DNA from: Pseudomonadota bacterium | GTDB lineage: Bacteria; Pseudomonadota; Alphaproteobacteria; Rhizobiales; Xanthobacteraceae | NCBI GenBank assembly: GCA_023387695.1 | Contig: JAEWHT010000174.1 | Coordinates: forward strand, 1 to 43,639 | DNA: 43,639 bases | Direction of reading: 5' to 3' | Part shown: positions 8,409 through 16,248 of the stretch, piece by piece | Layout: every line of letters begins with the position of its first letter | How positions within the stretch are numbered: position 1 is the first letter of the stretch | Position numbers and translations under genes: made by a program | Notes under the pieces: generated by a model | What the model was told of the DNA's origin: nothing | The model's database searches: none | Seen by the model: only the letters and a program-made list of their open reading frames with translations

Positions 8409-8511
8409 GTCATCGCCCGGCTTGACCGGGCGATCCAGTATTCCAGAGACGGCTGCGATTGAATCGAGAGGCCACGGCGTACTGGATGCCCCGGTCAAGC
8501 CGGGGCATGAC
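8409..8511. repeat. Long intergenic palindrome (rhizobial REP-like element, type 2)
   Basis: The left part GTCATCGCCCGGCTTGACCG and the right part CGGTCAAGCCGGGGCATGAC are near-perfect inverse complements, with TCCAGTA/TACTGGA inside. It lies between the convergent alcohol dehydrogenase and amidase genes. A second copy of the family is at 18121-18208. Confidence 0.85.
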
Positions 8512-8534
8512 AGCGCGGAGCCCGATAAAGAGAT

Positions 8535-10007
8535 CTAATCGTCAAACATCTTCGGCGGCACAAAGCCGCCGAACTCGCGCTCGATCAGCTCGGCCAGCTT
8601 CAGCGGCGTACGGTCTTCCAGCCACGGGCCGACGATCTGCACGCCGACCGGCAGGCCATCCGGCGCAAAGCCGGTCGGGATCGCGGTCGAGGGCAGGCCG
8701 GGCAAGGTCGCGATGCCCGGCCAAGCGAGCTGATCGGGATAGACATAGTCCTTGCCATCGATCTTGATGCGACGGGTTTCCTGGTCCGGCGAATGGTCGT
8801 GCGGATAGGCCGGCGTCGGCATGATCGGGCAGATCACCGCGTCATACGTCTTGAACAGCTCGCGCCATTGCGCGCGCAGCCGGGTGCGCCCGCTATTGGC
8901 GATCACCCAGTCGCGATGGCTGAGCGCGACGCCGCGCAATCGCTCGGCGGCAAGGCTGTTGGCACTTTCGGGGAGTGCCGCCGCGGCCGCTTTAGCGCCA
9001 TTGTAGACGTCAGGTGCAAAGCTTGCGGCCAGGAAGGAGATCAGCATGCGCATATAGAGCCGCGACGAGGCCGCGAAATCCGGCAATAGCGGACTGCTCC
9101 GGTCGATCTTGACGCCCGCCTTGGCGAGGTTGTCGGCGAGCGTGTTGATGGTGCCGCGCACGGCGGTGTCTGTCGGCAACAGTGGATCGGTGTCGATCAC
9201 CAGGACGCGAAAATCCTTGAATGCGGTGTGGCGAGCGGCGGGAAGGTCGAGCTTGTAAGCGATACCCGCCTCGATCGGATCGGGCCCGGCCATGACATCG
9301 AGCAACAGCGACAGGTCGGCAGCGCTACGCGCCATCGGGCCGATCACCGAAAGGTCGCGCTCGAACGGCAAGGGTGGCGCCGGCGGCGCGACGTGGCCGC
9401 GCATGGCGACGAGGTTGAAGGTCGGCTTGTGCGCATAGACGCCGCAATGAAACGCCGGCACGCGCAAGGAGCCGCCGATATCAGAGCCGATCGAGAGTGG
9501 GCCATATCCCGCGGCGAGCGCCGCTGAGGAGCCGCCGGACGAGCCACCCGGCGTGCGGCCGAGATCGTAGGGATTATTGGTGGTGCCGTAGACGTCGTTG
9601 TAGCTCTGCCAGTCGGCGAGAGCGAGCGGCACGTTGGTCTTGCCGAGTACGACGGTGCCGGCGTCCTTCACCCGTGTCACCGGCAACGAATCTTCCTTGG
9701 CGATGAAATCCTTTTGCGCGGGATTACCCCAGGTCGTGGGCAGGCCGGCGATATTGTAGGATTCTTTCACCGTCATTGGCAGGCCGAGCAGCGGCTTGCG
9801 CTCGCCGCGGGCCAATGCGGCGTCGGCGTCGCGCGCGGCACTCAGCGCGCGGTCGAAATCCCGGACGCAGATGGCGTTGACCTTGCCGTCGTGACGTTCG
9901 ATGCGGCCGATCGCATCCTGCGTGAGCTCGACGGCGGAAACCTTCTTCGCCGTCAATGCGGCCGACAGCTCGACCGCGCTCTTGAAACTCCATTCGGATT
10001 TGGCCAC
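8535..10007 (-). CDS. Amidase (amidase signature family)
   Basis: A 490-residue amidase-signature hydrolase that cleaves a carboxamide to acid and ammonia. The Ser-cisSer-Lys triad is visible: Lys81 in MTVKES, Ser156 in GGSSGGSSAA and the nucleophile Ser180 in GSDIGGSLRVP. The length is normal for the family. The start is GTG (MAKSEW) behind AGGAG. No transport or signal segment is seen, so it acts in the cytosol. The substrate cannot be read from sequence; it is not in a gatCAB context, so a catabolic amidase is more likely than the tRNA amidotransferase subunit. Confidence 0.92.
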   Translation of the reverse strand: MAKSEWSFKSAVELSAALTAKKVSAVELTQDAIGRIERHDGKVNAICVRDFDRALSAARDADAALARGERKPLLGLPMTVKESYNIAGLPTTWGNPAQKDFIAKEDSLPVTRVKDAGTVVLGKTNVPLALADWQSYNDVYGTTNNPYDLGRTPGGSSGGSSAALAAGYGPLSIGSDIGGSLRVPAFHCGVYAHKPTFNLVAMRGHVAPPAPPLPFERDLSVIGPMARSAADLSLLLDVMAGPDPIEAGIAYKLDLPAARHTAFKDFRVLVIDTDPLLPTDTAVRGTINTLADNLAKAGVKIDRSSPLLPDFAASSRLYMRMLISFLAASFAPDVYNGAKAAAAALPESANSLAAERLRGVALSHRDWVIANSGRTRLRAQWRELFKTYDAVICPIMPTPAYPHDHSPDQETRRIKIDGKDYVYPDQLAWPGIATLPGLPSTAIPTGFAPDGLPVGVQIVGPWLEDRTPLKLAELIEREFGGFVPPKMFDD

Positions 10008-10097
10008 GACATGCTCCTGCGCTTTGCTTGGGGGATGATGCGCAGTTTTAGCTGATGTCGCAACCGTCGTTTGATCGCGGTTGATCTGTGAGGAGGG

Positions 10098-10628
10098 TTA
10101 CCCCGGTAACATTCGCTGCATCACGCGATCACGATAGACGAAGACATGCGCAAGCGCCGCGGCGACGTGGATGAGGATGGTGACGAGCAGCGCCAATTCC
10201 ATCGCCTGGTGAAGGCCGTCGATGGTCCGGCCGGCGGCGGCGTTGTCGGAGGCGAGCATCGGCAACGGCATGAGATAGAAGTATGAGACGGACCAGCCGC
10301 GGAACGAGGCAAACACCCAGCCGGAGAGCGTCGTCGCCAGCACCAGCGCGTAGAGCAGCCAGTGGACCGCCTCCGATGAGACGCGCTGCCAGGTGGGAAG
10401 CGAGCTTTCGGGCGCGACGGGATGGGTGACACGCCAGACAAGGCGCACAGCCGTCAGCATCAGGATCGTGAGTCCGATCGAGATATGAAATGTCATGCCG
10501 ACGCCGGGGCTCATGCTGCGGTGGAGATCCGGCATCAGCCAGCCGATCGGATATTGCACGGCAATCAGTGCGACGACGAGCCAGTGGAAGATCTTGGCAG
10601 GCGTGCCGTATTGAAGACGGATAGTCAT
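10098..10628 (-). CDS. Cytochrome b561 family protein (third gene of mbfA operon)
   Basis: A 176-residue, four-helix di-heme membrane protein of the bacterial cytochrome b561 type. Candidate heme ligands are in FHWLVVALIAVQYPIGW (TM1), TFHISIGLTILMLTAVRLVW (TM2), VHWLLYALVLATTLSGWVF (TM3) and the TM4 region with LHQAMELAL, IHVAAALAHVF. Such proteins pass electrons across or along the inner membrane, for example from quinol to superoxide or to other acceptors. The ATG at 10628 follows GGCAGGA. The start is only 29 bases after the outer-membrane-like gene, so it belongs to the iron-regulated mbfA operon. A role in iron redox is inferred from this position only. Confidence 0.88.
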   Translation of the reverse strand: MTIRLQYGTPAKIFHWLVVALIAVQYPIGWLMPDLHRSMSPGVGMTFHISIGLTILMLTAVRLVWRVTHPVAPESSLPTWQRVSSEAVHWLLYALVLATTLSGWVFASFRGWSVSYFYLMPLPMLASDNAAAGRTIDGLHQAMELALLVTILIHVAAALAHVFVYRDRVMQRMLPG

Positions 10629-10657
10629 GAAGGTCCTGCCGTTGAAGGATACGCCGG

Positions 10658-11515
10658 TCAGGGCTGGAAGGTTCGCATCGCGGCGTGGGTGAACGGATTG
10701 ACGGGTCCGCTGCTCATCCGCGTGTTGTTGTCTGATTTCTGCCCCGGTACGGGAAAGGCGTAGCCGATGATGGTCTTGACCACGAACCGGTCGGACGCCG
10801 ACGTCAACCCGTAACCGACGCCAAAGTTCACGTCGAACACGCCGGCCTTGAAGTCGGTGACGGCAAACAATGTGTGCTGCTGGTCGGCGAGCTTGCTGAA
10901 GTTTCCGATCTCGCCGAAGTCGGCGTAATATTCGAAACCGGCGAACACGTCGTTGCCGAAGTTGCGGGCTAGCCGCGCGGCGGGCGCGAAATCGGCCTCG
11001 CCCTTGCTGCCGAAGCCGATATCGACGATCGGGTTGACGATGAATTCGTATTGCGAGTTGCGCACGCCGATGATGGGACGGATCTCCAATCCCCATCGCG
11101 TCTGTGCGAATTTCGGCATCTCGTAGCTCAGCTCGAAATTCACGCCGTAGAAGAAATTGCGCTGCTCGGCATGCGGCGACACGAACAGCGTGCGCAGCTT
11201 GAAGGCATCAGAGAGGAATTGCCGGTCCTGCACGGCGAACGGCAGATAGAGCCCGAGCTCCCACCAGTCGGTCATGCCGTAAGCGAATTCCGGCGTGCCG
11301 TTGAGGCTGTGGTTGGACGGGAAGCCACCCGGGAACGGCGGATCCTTCTGTCCGAGCGCGACATAGTTGAGATGTTGCTGGATGGTGAATTGGCCGATTT
11401 CGGCGATGCCCGCGTTGTAGACCTGGATCTCGTCGGTCGCGTTGGCGTTCGACGCAAACAGGATCAACGCGCCCGTCAGGCTCGCGACCGCAATGTATGA
11501 ACGATTTTGCTTCAT
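10658..11515 (-). CDS. Exported outer-membrane-like protein (second gene of mbfA operon)
   Basis: A 285-residue protein with a signal peptide (MKQNRSYIAVASLTGALILF, cleavage near NANA-T). The mature part is rich in alternating aromatic/polar strands and Gly (for example FAYGMTDWWELGLYLPF, FFYGVNFELSYEMP, VFDVNFGVGYGL, VVKTIIGYAFP), as expected for an outer-membrane beta-barrel. I recognise no named family with confidence; it loosely recalls phenol-degradation/MetA-type or other small barrels. It starts 9 bases after the mbfA stop with only a weak ribosome site, so it is probably translated by coupling. Its position makes it a candidate outer-membrane partner for iron release. Confidence 0.75.
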   Translation of the reverse strand: MKQNRSYIAVASLTGALILFASNANATDEIQVYNAGIAEIGQFTIQQHLNYVALGQKDPPFPGGFPSNHSLNGTPEFAYGMTDWWELGLYLPFAVQDRQFLSDAFKLRTLFVSPHAEQRNFFYGVNFELSYEMPKFAQTRWGLEIRPIIGVRNSQYEFIVNPIVDIGFGSKGEADFAPAARLARNFGNDVFAGFEYYADFGEIGNFSKLADQQHTLFAVTDFKAGVFDVNFGVGYGLTSASDRFVVKTIIGYAFPVPGQKSDNNTRMSSGPVNPFTHAAMRTFQP

Positions 11516-11524
11516 GAGCGCCGC

Positions 11525-12496
11525 CTATGCCGCCCCGATCAGAATGCCGACCGCCAGCACGATCGCGCCGCCGAGCACGATCTGGAACACGGCCTGCAGG
11601 AACGGCGTATCCATGTAGCGCGCGCGGATGAAAGCGATGGCCCACAATTCGAAGAACACGACGATGCCGGCGATCGCGGTCGCGATCCAGAATGCGTTGG
11701 CCCAGTGGTCGGGCACGAGATAGGGCATGGTGTGGCCGAGCCCGCCAAGCGTCGTCATCGCGCCGCAGGTGATGCCGCGCAGCCAGGGCGAGCCGCGCCC
11801 CGTCAGCGAGCCGTCGTCGGAGAGTGCTTCCGCAAAGCCCATGCTGATACCGGCGCCGATCGAGGCGGCGAGGCCGACGAGAAAAGTCTGCCAGTTCTGG
11901 TGCGTGGCGAAGGCGGCCGCAAACAGCGGCGCCAATGTCGAGACCGAGCCGTCCATCAATCCGGCGAGACCCGGCTGCACGTATTGCAGCACGAACATCC
12001 GCCGCCTTGTGCGGTCCTCTTCCTCGCGCACGTCGGGCTTGAGGATCTCGTCGGTCAGCGCGACGGCGCGGTTCTCGTGGTGCTTCTCTTCCTCGGCGAG
12101 GTCGCCGAGCAGGCGGCGCACGCCGACATCCTCGGCCTGCTCGGCGGCGCGCGCGTAGAAGCGCTCAGCCTCGAGCTCCATGGTCTCGACCTCTTTCCGG
12201 ATCGTGTCGAGCGGCAGGTTCTTCGTCAGCCAGATCGGGCGCCGGCGGAGGAAGCCTTTGACGTCCTCGCGGCGGATCGGCGGCAGATGCGGGCCGAAGC
12301 GCTCCTCGAACAGCTGGAGCAGGCGATGCCGGTGGCCACGCTCTTCCTCGGCCATTTCCTCGAAGATCTTGGCCGTATCGGGATAGCGTTCCCGCAAGTC
12401 CTCGGCGAAGGTCATGTAGATGCGGCTGTCCTGCTCCTCGGAGGAGATCGCGACCGCAAGCACCTCGCGCTCGGTCAGGTCGGAAAAGTTCTTCAC
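11525..12496 (-). CDS. mbfA: Membrane-bound ferritin / ferrous iron exporter MbfA
   Basis: A 323-residue fusion of an N-terminal ferritin-like (rubrerythrin-type) di-iron domain (about 1-150) and a C-terminal VIT1/CCC1-like membrane domain (about 168-323). Iron ligands are suggested by SSEEQDSRIY, E52-RG-H55, METMELEAERFY and E136-EK-H139. MbfA of Bradyrhizobium and Agrobacterium exports iron from the cytosol, protects against iron and peroxide stress, and is repressed by Irr in low iron. I chose the GTG at 12496 (MKNFSDLT) because CAGGG lies just ahead of it. A TTG at 12514 is in frame but abuts the Irr box and has no ribosome site. Two further genes follow within 9 and 29 bases. Confidence 0.93.
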   Translation of the reverse strand: MKNFSDLTEREVLAVAISSEEQDSRIYMTFAEDLRERYPDTAKIFEEMAEEERGHRHRLLQLFEERFGPHLPPIRREDVKGFLRRRPIWLTKNLPLDTIRKEVETMELEAERFYARAAEQAEDVGVRRLLGDLAEEEKHHENRAVALTDEILKPDVREEEDRTRRRMFVLQYVQPGLAGLMDGSVSTLAPLFAAAFATHQNWQTFLVGLAASIGAGISMGFAEALSDDGSLTGRGSPWLRGITCGAMTTLGGLGHTMPYLVPDHWANAFWIATAIAGIVVFFELWAIAFIRARYMDTPFLQAVFQIVLGGAIVLAVGILIGAA

Positions 12497-12514
12497 TTGT
12501 GGCCCTGCTATCAA

Positions 12515-12531
12515 TTTAGAATGGTTCTAAA
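12515..12531. promoter_or_regulatory. Iron control element (Irr box) upstream of mbfA
   Basis: TTTAGAA-TGG-TTCTAAA is a perfect inverted repeat and an exact match to the ICE consensus as I know it for rhizobial Irr (TTTAGAA-N3-TTCTAAA). It sits 18 bases upstream of the chosen mbfA GTG start, where bound Irr would block transcription when iron is scarce. It lies in the divergent region shared with the gene at 12661, which begins 129 bases away on the other strand. Confidence 0.92.
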
Positions 12532-12660
12532 GTGATATAGGCTGTAAATCGTTCAGGGTCAATTCACCGGAAAAATTCGATCCCTTGTGTGTGCGAGTCC
12601 GGATTGGAGCCGCATGTGCCGTGCCGCTTCGGTTGGCATCAGGAAGTGACGGGGTAAGCG

Positions 12661-13383
12661 ATGAACAAGGTCAAATACCGGCTGAACGATCCGCGGCTTG
12701 CGCCTCGGCGGACCAAGCTCGAAATTCCCGGCTGGGCCGGCAACCGCGAGCCGCGCGCGGATGGTTCGCACGAGCAGGTCTGGCATTGCGTGCCGTTCTC
12801 GGAAGGTGCGCAATACGGCATCGAGCTGTTCTACCCCTATGACTTCGAGCTTCACGTCACGACCCGGGATGGCCGTCTGGTCCTCGAGGCTGATTGGGGT
12901 GAGCCACCGGCAGGCGGTGCGGAATGGCCGCCATTTCGAAAGTTCGGCGAGAGCTTTTACACCTATCAGATCCTGCTCGACCTCAAGGTTGCGAAGGGGA
13001 TGGCTGTACGCACCGAGCCGCATCCGCGCTTCTACACGGATCGAACCGATACGGTGCCGATTGCCGTACCTGCGCTGATCCGCAATTGGTGGCCGATGAT
13101 GTTCTTCTGCGTCTTCAAGGCGCCGGCCGAGGGGCGTACGCACATCTTCCGCCCGAACGAGCCGTTCGCGCAAATCATCGTCATTCCCGAGGAAGCCGTT
13201 TTCGAACTCGAGCCGATGGGCGAAGAGGAAGCGGCTGAACGCGAGCTGCAGGCCCGACGGATCTACAACAGCCGGCCGAAGCTGGCTGCCGGCACCGAGT
13301 GGACGTCCTCCACCGACACGGTGTTCGACGGCACCTACCGGCATCTGCACCGCGCGGCCAAAGACAAGGCGCGAAACGAGTAG
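12661..13383 (+). CDS. Uncharacterised protein, DUF6065-like
   Basis: A 240-residue soluble protein with no signal peptide or membrane segment. It has many Pro and aromatic residues, with stretches such as GIELFYPYDFELHVTT, RNWWPMMFFCVFKAP and HIFRPNEPFAQIIVIP that suggest a beta-rich fold. I connect it tentatively with DUF6065, a family without a known function; this is recall, not a search. The ATG has ACGGGG upstream. It is divergent from mbfA and shares the region containing the Irr box, but whether it is iron-regulated cannot be told from the sequence. Confidence 0.72.
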   Translation: MNKVKYRLNDPRLAPRRTKLEIPGWAGNREPRADGSHEQVWHCVPFSEGAQYGIELFYPYDFELHVTTRDGRLVLEADWGEPPAGGAEWPPFRKFGESFYTYQILLDLKVAKGMAVRTEPHPRFYTDRTDTVPIAVPALIRNWWPMMFFCVFKAPAEGRTHIFRPNEPFAQIIVIPEEAVFELEPMGEEEAAERELQARRIYNSRPKLAAGTEWTSSTDTVFDGTYRHLHRAAKDKARNE

Positions 13384-13486
13384 TCGGATCGCCCCTTCTG
13401 GCCCGCGGTCGCAAGCTTTTCGCGCCAGCCGTGCGGCCGGCACGACAGCTGAATGATTTCCTGTTTTTCCCAGCCCGTGCTGCCGA

Positions 13487-13517
13487 CCAAAAGCAAACAG
13501 GACCCGAAGGTCCTGTT
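13487..13517 (-). terminator. Rho-independent terminator after the His-rich gene
   Basis: Read on the minus strand, AACAGGACC and GGTCCTGTT form a perfect 9-bp stem closed by a TTCG tetraloop, followed by TGCTTTTGG. It lies 26 bases beyond the His-rich gene stop. Confidence 0.75.
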
Positions 13518-13542
13518 CCGTCTCGTCTGTGACGTCCGCGCC

Positions 13543-13917
13543 TTAGTAGTCGCGACGATAGAAGCTGTGGTGATGGTGGTGGTGGTGGTGATGATGGTGG
13601 TGATACCGCCGATACCGCGGCACGACCACGACCGGCGCTTCGTAATAGCGATCGCGGGGATAGAAGGCGTGGTGATGGTGATGATGATGGTGGTGATGGT
13701 GATAGTAGAACTGGGCGAGCTGAACGTTGGAATCAGCCTTCGGCGGCGCGGCTTCGTCGATCGCCTGCAGCAGAGCCCCGGCGTTCGGGATCGGCTCGAG
13801 CAGCTCGGCATAGGAATTCGCCTTCAGCACGTCGTCCGGCGCCGGCGCCGCTTGGGCGGCACCGAATGCCCCGAGCGTGGCGACCGCTCCCAGCAGTCCA
13901 GCGATCTTCTTTTCCAT
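13543..13917 (-). CDS. Exported protein with two poly-histidine runs
   Basis: A 124-residue protein with a signal peptide (MEKKIAGLLGAVATLGAFGA, cleavage near AQA-A). A short ordinary segment (about 26-72) is followed by an 11-His run (about 73-83), an Arg/Tyr/Val linker with YPRDRYYEAP, and a 12-His run (about 106-117) ending SFYRRDY. Such tails bind Ni, Zn, Cu or Co well, so a periplasmic metal buffer or chaperone is plausible, but no known metallochaperone domain is present. The second ATG (13917) is preferred because GGAG is properly spaced from it. A TTCG-loop terminator follows. The runs use mixed CAC and CAT codons, which suggests they are maintained and not a fresh microsatellite slip. 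Confidence 0.8.
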   Translation of the reverse strand: MEKKIAGLLGAVATLGAFGAAQAAPAPDDVLKANSYAELLEPIPNAGALLQAIDEAAPPKADSNVQLAQFYYHHHHHHHHHHHAFYPRDRYYEAPVVVVPRYRRYHHHHHHHHHHHHSFYRRDY

Positions 13918-14027
13918 CGTCATTCTCCATGCTCGCCGGACGCAGCTCCGGTATGTCGCAACGTCAGATATTGCCGAAAGTTCCCTGAACCGCGGATTAA
14001 TGCTCTGTGACGGGAAGGTGACCGACT

Positions 14028-15182
14028 TCATCCTCCTGACGTGTTGTTGCGACGCAGGAAGTCGAGCAGCAGCCGGCTGACCTCGGCGGGCTGCTCCTGC
14101 TGCACCCAATGGCCGGCGCCATCGACGAGATGGCAGCCGAGCAGCTTGGTGCACCCGCCTCCCTGCATCGCCTCGAACACGCCGGGGCGTTGATACGTGC
14201 CCCAATCCTGCTTGCCCGAGATGAAGCATGAGGGCACGTCGATGCTGCGCCCGGAGAACAGCTGCATCTCGTTATTGAGAACGCCGGTCGTGCCGTAGCG
14301 ATACCATTGCAGTCCGCCCTGGAAGCCGGTGCGGCCATACTCGGCGCTGTAAAAAGCGAGATCGCTGTCCGGCAGCCATTGATTGGCCGCGATCGCGGTA
14401 GCGGAGGGCATCTCCTTCGCGACCGTCTGTGCCATCGTCTCGCCGAGGTCCATCACGTAATAGGTCGGCAGCTTTGCGAGCTCGCCCGCCGACCACGACT
14501 TCAGCGGATACGGCTTGTTCTCGATCCAGTCTGCGCTCTTGTGATGATAATAGGCGCGCAGGAAATCATGCACGCCTTGCGGCGCGTGCTGCATGTCGGC
14601 GTTGGCCGCGCGCGTCGAATAGTACCATTGATAGTGGATGCGCGGGCGCGGCAGTGCGGCGAGCTCGCGATGCACGGGATCTTCGACCGCAGGCTTCGCC
14701 GGCACATCGGCCGTGTTGAAGGGCAGCGGCGGCGCTCCACCGAAAGGCGCACTCATCAGCGTCACTGAGCGGAACACATCGGGGCGGATCAGCGCGCACC
14801 AAGCCGCGACGGGGCTGCCGAAATCGTGGCCGGCAAGATCAACCTGCCTGTAGCCGAACGCCGATACAAGCGAGAGCGCATCGCGGACCAGATTGAGGAG
14901 CGAGAACGGCGTGAGATCGCCATCGTAATCGGCGGTCCATCCGGTGGTGCGTCCATAGCCGCGTTGGTCCGGTGCGAGCACGTGATAGCCGGCCGCGGCG
15001 AGCGCCGGCATCACCTTGCGCCAGGAGAAGGCGAGCTCGGGAAAGCCGTGCAGCAGCAGGATGCAGGGACGCCCCTTGGTCTCGAAGCCGGCCTCGAGCA
15101 CATGCATGCGCAGGCCGTTGATGCCGTCGATCGTGCGCGAGCGGATGCCGGCGGGGAGGGGGATGCTGGGGAGTGTGGTCAT
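14028..15182 (-). CDS. Epoxide-hydrolase-like alpha/beta hydrolase
   Basis: A 384-residue alpha/beta-hydrolase. The oxyanion motif HGFP (45-48), LAPDQRGYGRT (69-79) and nucleophile Asp120 in LAGHDFGS are the epoxide/haloalkane-hydrolase pattern; the catalytic His is in GAGHWVQQEQP near the C-terminus. An Asp nucleophile supports ring opening of an epoxide or dehalogenation rather than ester cleavage. No signal peptide is seen. The ATG at 15182 has GGAGAG ahead of it. It lies downstream, on the same strand, of an MBL hydrolase, with a long palindrome between them. The substrate is unknown. Confidence 0.9.
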   Translation of the reverse strand: MTTLPSIPLPAGIRSRTIDGINGLRMHVLEAGFETKGRPCILLLHGFPELAFSWRKVMPALAAAGYHVLAPDQRGYGRTTGWTADYDGDLTPFSLLNLVRDALSLVSAFGYRQVDLAGHDFGSPVAAWCALIRPDVFRSVTLMSAPFGGAPPLPFNTADVPAKPAVEDPVHRELAALPRPRIHYQWYYSTRAANADMQHAPQGVHDFLRAYYHHKSADWIENKPYPLKSWSAGELAKLPTYYVMDLGETMAQTVAKEMPSATAIAANQWLPDSDLAFYSAEYGRTGFQGGLQWYRYGTTGVLNNEMQLFSGRSIDVPSCFISGKQDWGTYQRPGVFEAMQGGGCTKLLGCHLVDGAGHWVQQEQPAEVSRLLLDFLRRNNTSGG

Positions 15183-15207
15183 CAATTCTCTCCACTCGGG
15201 CGGTTTG

Positions 15208-15347
15208 GTAGGGTGGGTTAGCCTCGCGGATTGCGCGAAGCGCAAACCGCGCGGCGTAACCCACCACTTCTGTTTCTGCGGAGACCAAAGAGGTGGGTTA
15301 CGCTCAGCGTCTCCGCTTCGCGCAGCCGCAGAGCTAACCCACCCTAC
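15208..15347. repeat. Long intergenic palindrome (rhizobial REP-like element, type 3)
   Basis: The outer arms GTAGGGTGGGTTAG and CTAACCCACCCTAC are exact inverse complements 112 bases apart. The interior repeats the core again as GTAACCCACC and GGTGGGTTACGC and contains a GCGAAGCGCAAACCGC-type stem. The element fills the gap between the MBL hydrolase and epoxide-hydrolase-like genes. Confidence 0.88.
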
Positions 15348-15361
15348 GCATCTCAGCTAGA

Positions 15362-16231
15362 TCACACCGCCTCACACACAAACGCATTGCCCTTGCGCTT
15401 GATCTTCCCGACCGACGGCGAGGGGAAATGCGCGGTGCAGCACAGCGTGTCGGTGTCGCAATATCGCTCCAGAAAGCTGCGGCGCGTCGTGGCCGCCTTG
15501 GCCGGATCGACGTCGAACTTGATCGATAGCTCCGGATAGAGCGTCTGCAACGGCGAATGCATGAGATCGCCGGAGAACACGGCATCGTCCTTGCCGCGTC
15601 CGATGGCGAACGCGACATGGCCGGGCGTGTGGCCCGGCGTCGGCACGATGCGGACGTGATCGCCGATCTGGTGATCGTTGCCGACGAGTTCGTGCCGTTT
15701 GGCCTCGACGATCGGCAGCACGCTGTCGACGAAAGGCGGAATCTCCGTCTTGGCATTCTCCGCGAACCAGTGGTCGTATTCCTGCTTGCCGAAGATGTAG
15801 CGTGCCTTGGGGAAGGTCGGCACCCAGCGGCCGTTCTCCAGCCGCGTGTTCCAGCCGACGTGATCGACATGCAGGTGCGTGCACATCACGAAGTCGATGT
15901 CGTCCACCGAGACACCGGCGGCACTCAGCGCGCGCAAATAGGTGTCGTCGGTCTTCATGTTCCATTTCGGCCGATTGGGGCGCGGCTTGTCGTTGCCGAT
16001 GCAGCTGTCGATCAAGATGGTGTGGTGCGGCGTCTTCACCACATAGGATTGGAAGGCCAGCAGCAGCACATCCTGCTCGTCGAGCGCCTTGGCCTGCAGC
16101 ATCCACGCCCGGTTCTCGGCGAGCACTTCAGCCGACAGTCCGGGCAACATGTCCAGCGCCGGCACGAACGACGTCTCCTGCTCGATGATGCGATGGATGG
16201 TGAGATCGCCGACCGCATATTTCAGGCTCAT
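15362..16231 (-). CDS. MBL-fold metallo-hydrolase (first of two paralogs)
   Basis: A 289-residue metallo-beta-lactamase-fold hydrolase. The zinc motif H119-L-H121-V-D123-H124 is complete, with further ligands in PTPGHTPGH, SGDLMH and TAHF. The family includes lactonases, thioesterases and phosphodiesterases, and the sequence alone does not choose between them. It is closely related to the MBL protein at 19321-20169: both have CTHLHVDHVGWNT and FPKARY-x-FG-x-x-EY-x-HW. No signal peptide is present. It follows the serine hydrolase gene after 17 bases on the same strand, so GST, serine hydrolase and MBL may be one transcript. Confidence 0.9.
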   Translation of the reverse strand: MSLKYAVGDLTIHRIIEQETSFVPALDMLPGLSAEVLAENRAWMLQAKALDEQDVLLLAFQSYVVKTPHHTILIDSCIGNDKPRPNRPKWNMKTDDTYLRALSAAGVSVDDIDFVMCTHLHVDHVGWNTRLENGRWVPTFPKARYIFGKQEYDHWFAENAKTEIPPFVDSVLPIVEAKRHELVGNDHQIGDHVRIVPTPGHTPGHVAFAIGRGKDDAVFSGDLMHSPLQTLYPELSIKFDVDPAKAATTRRSFLERYCDTDTLCCTAHFPSPSVGKIKRKGNAFVCEAV

Positions 16232-16248
16232 GCTCGCTTCCTTTGTGA

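Noticed and set aside
10098..11096. A single 332-codon gene covering cytochrome b561 and part of the upstream gene
   Set aside because: The extra N-terminal part overlaps the exported barrel-like gene in another frame and is low-complexity Arg/His-rich. The b561 domain starts naturally at ATG 10628 with a ribosome site.
12497..12514. TTG start for mbfA at 12514
   Set aside because: It directly abuts the Irr box and has no ribosome site. GTG 12496 gives a natural N-terminus (MKNFSDLT) with CAGGG ahead of it.
13567..13701. The GTG/ATG triplet tracts as a bare microsatellite
   Set aside because: They lie in frame in a gene with a signal peptide, ribosome site and terminator, and they use mixed His codons, so a coding role explains them.
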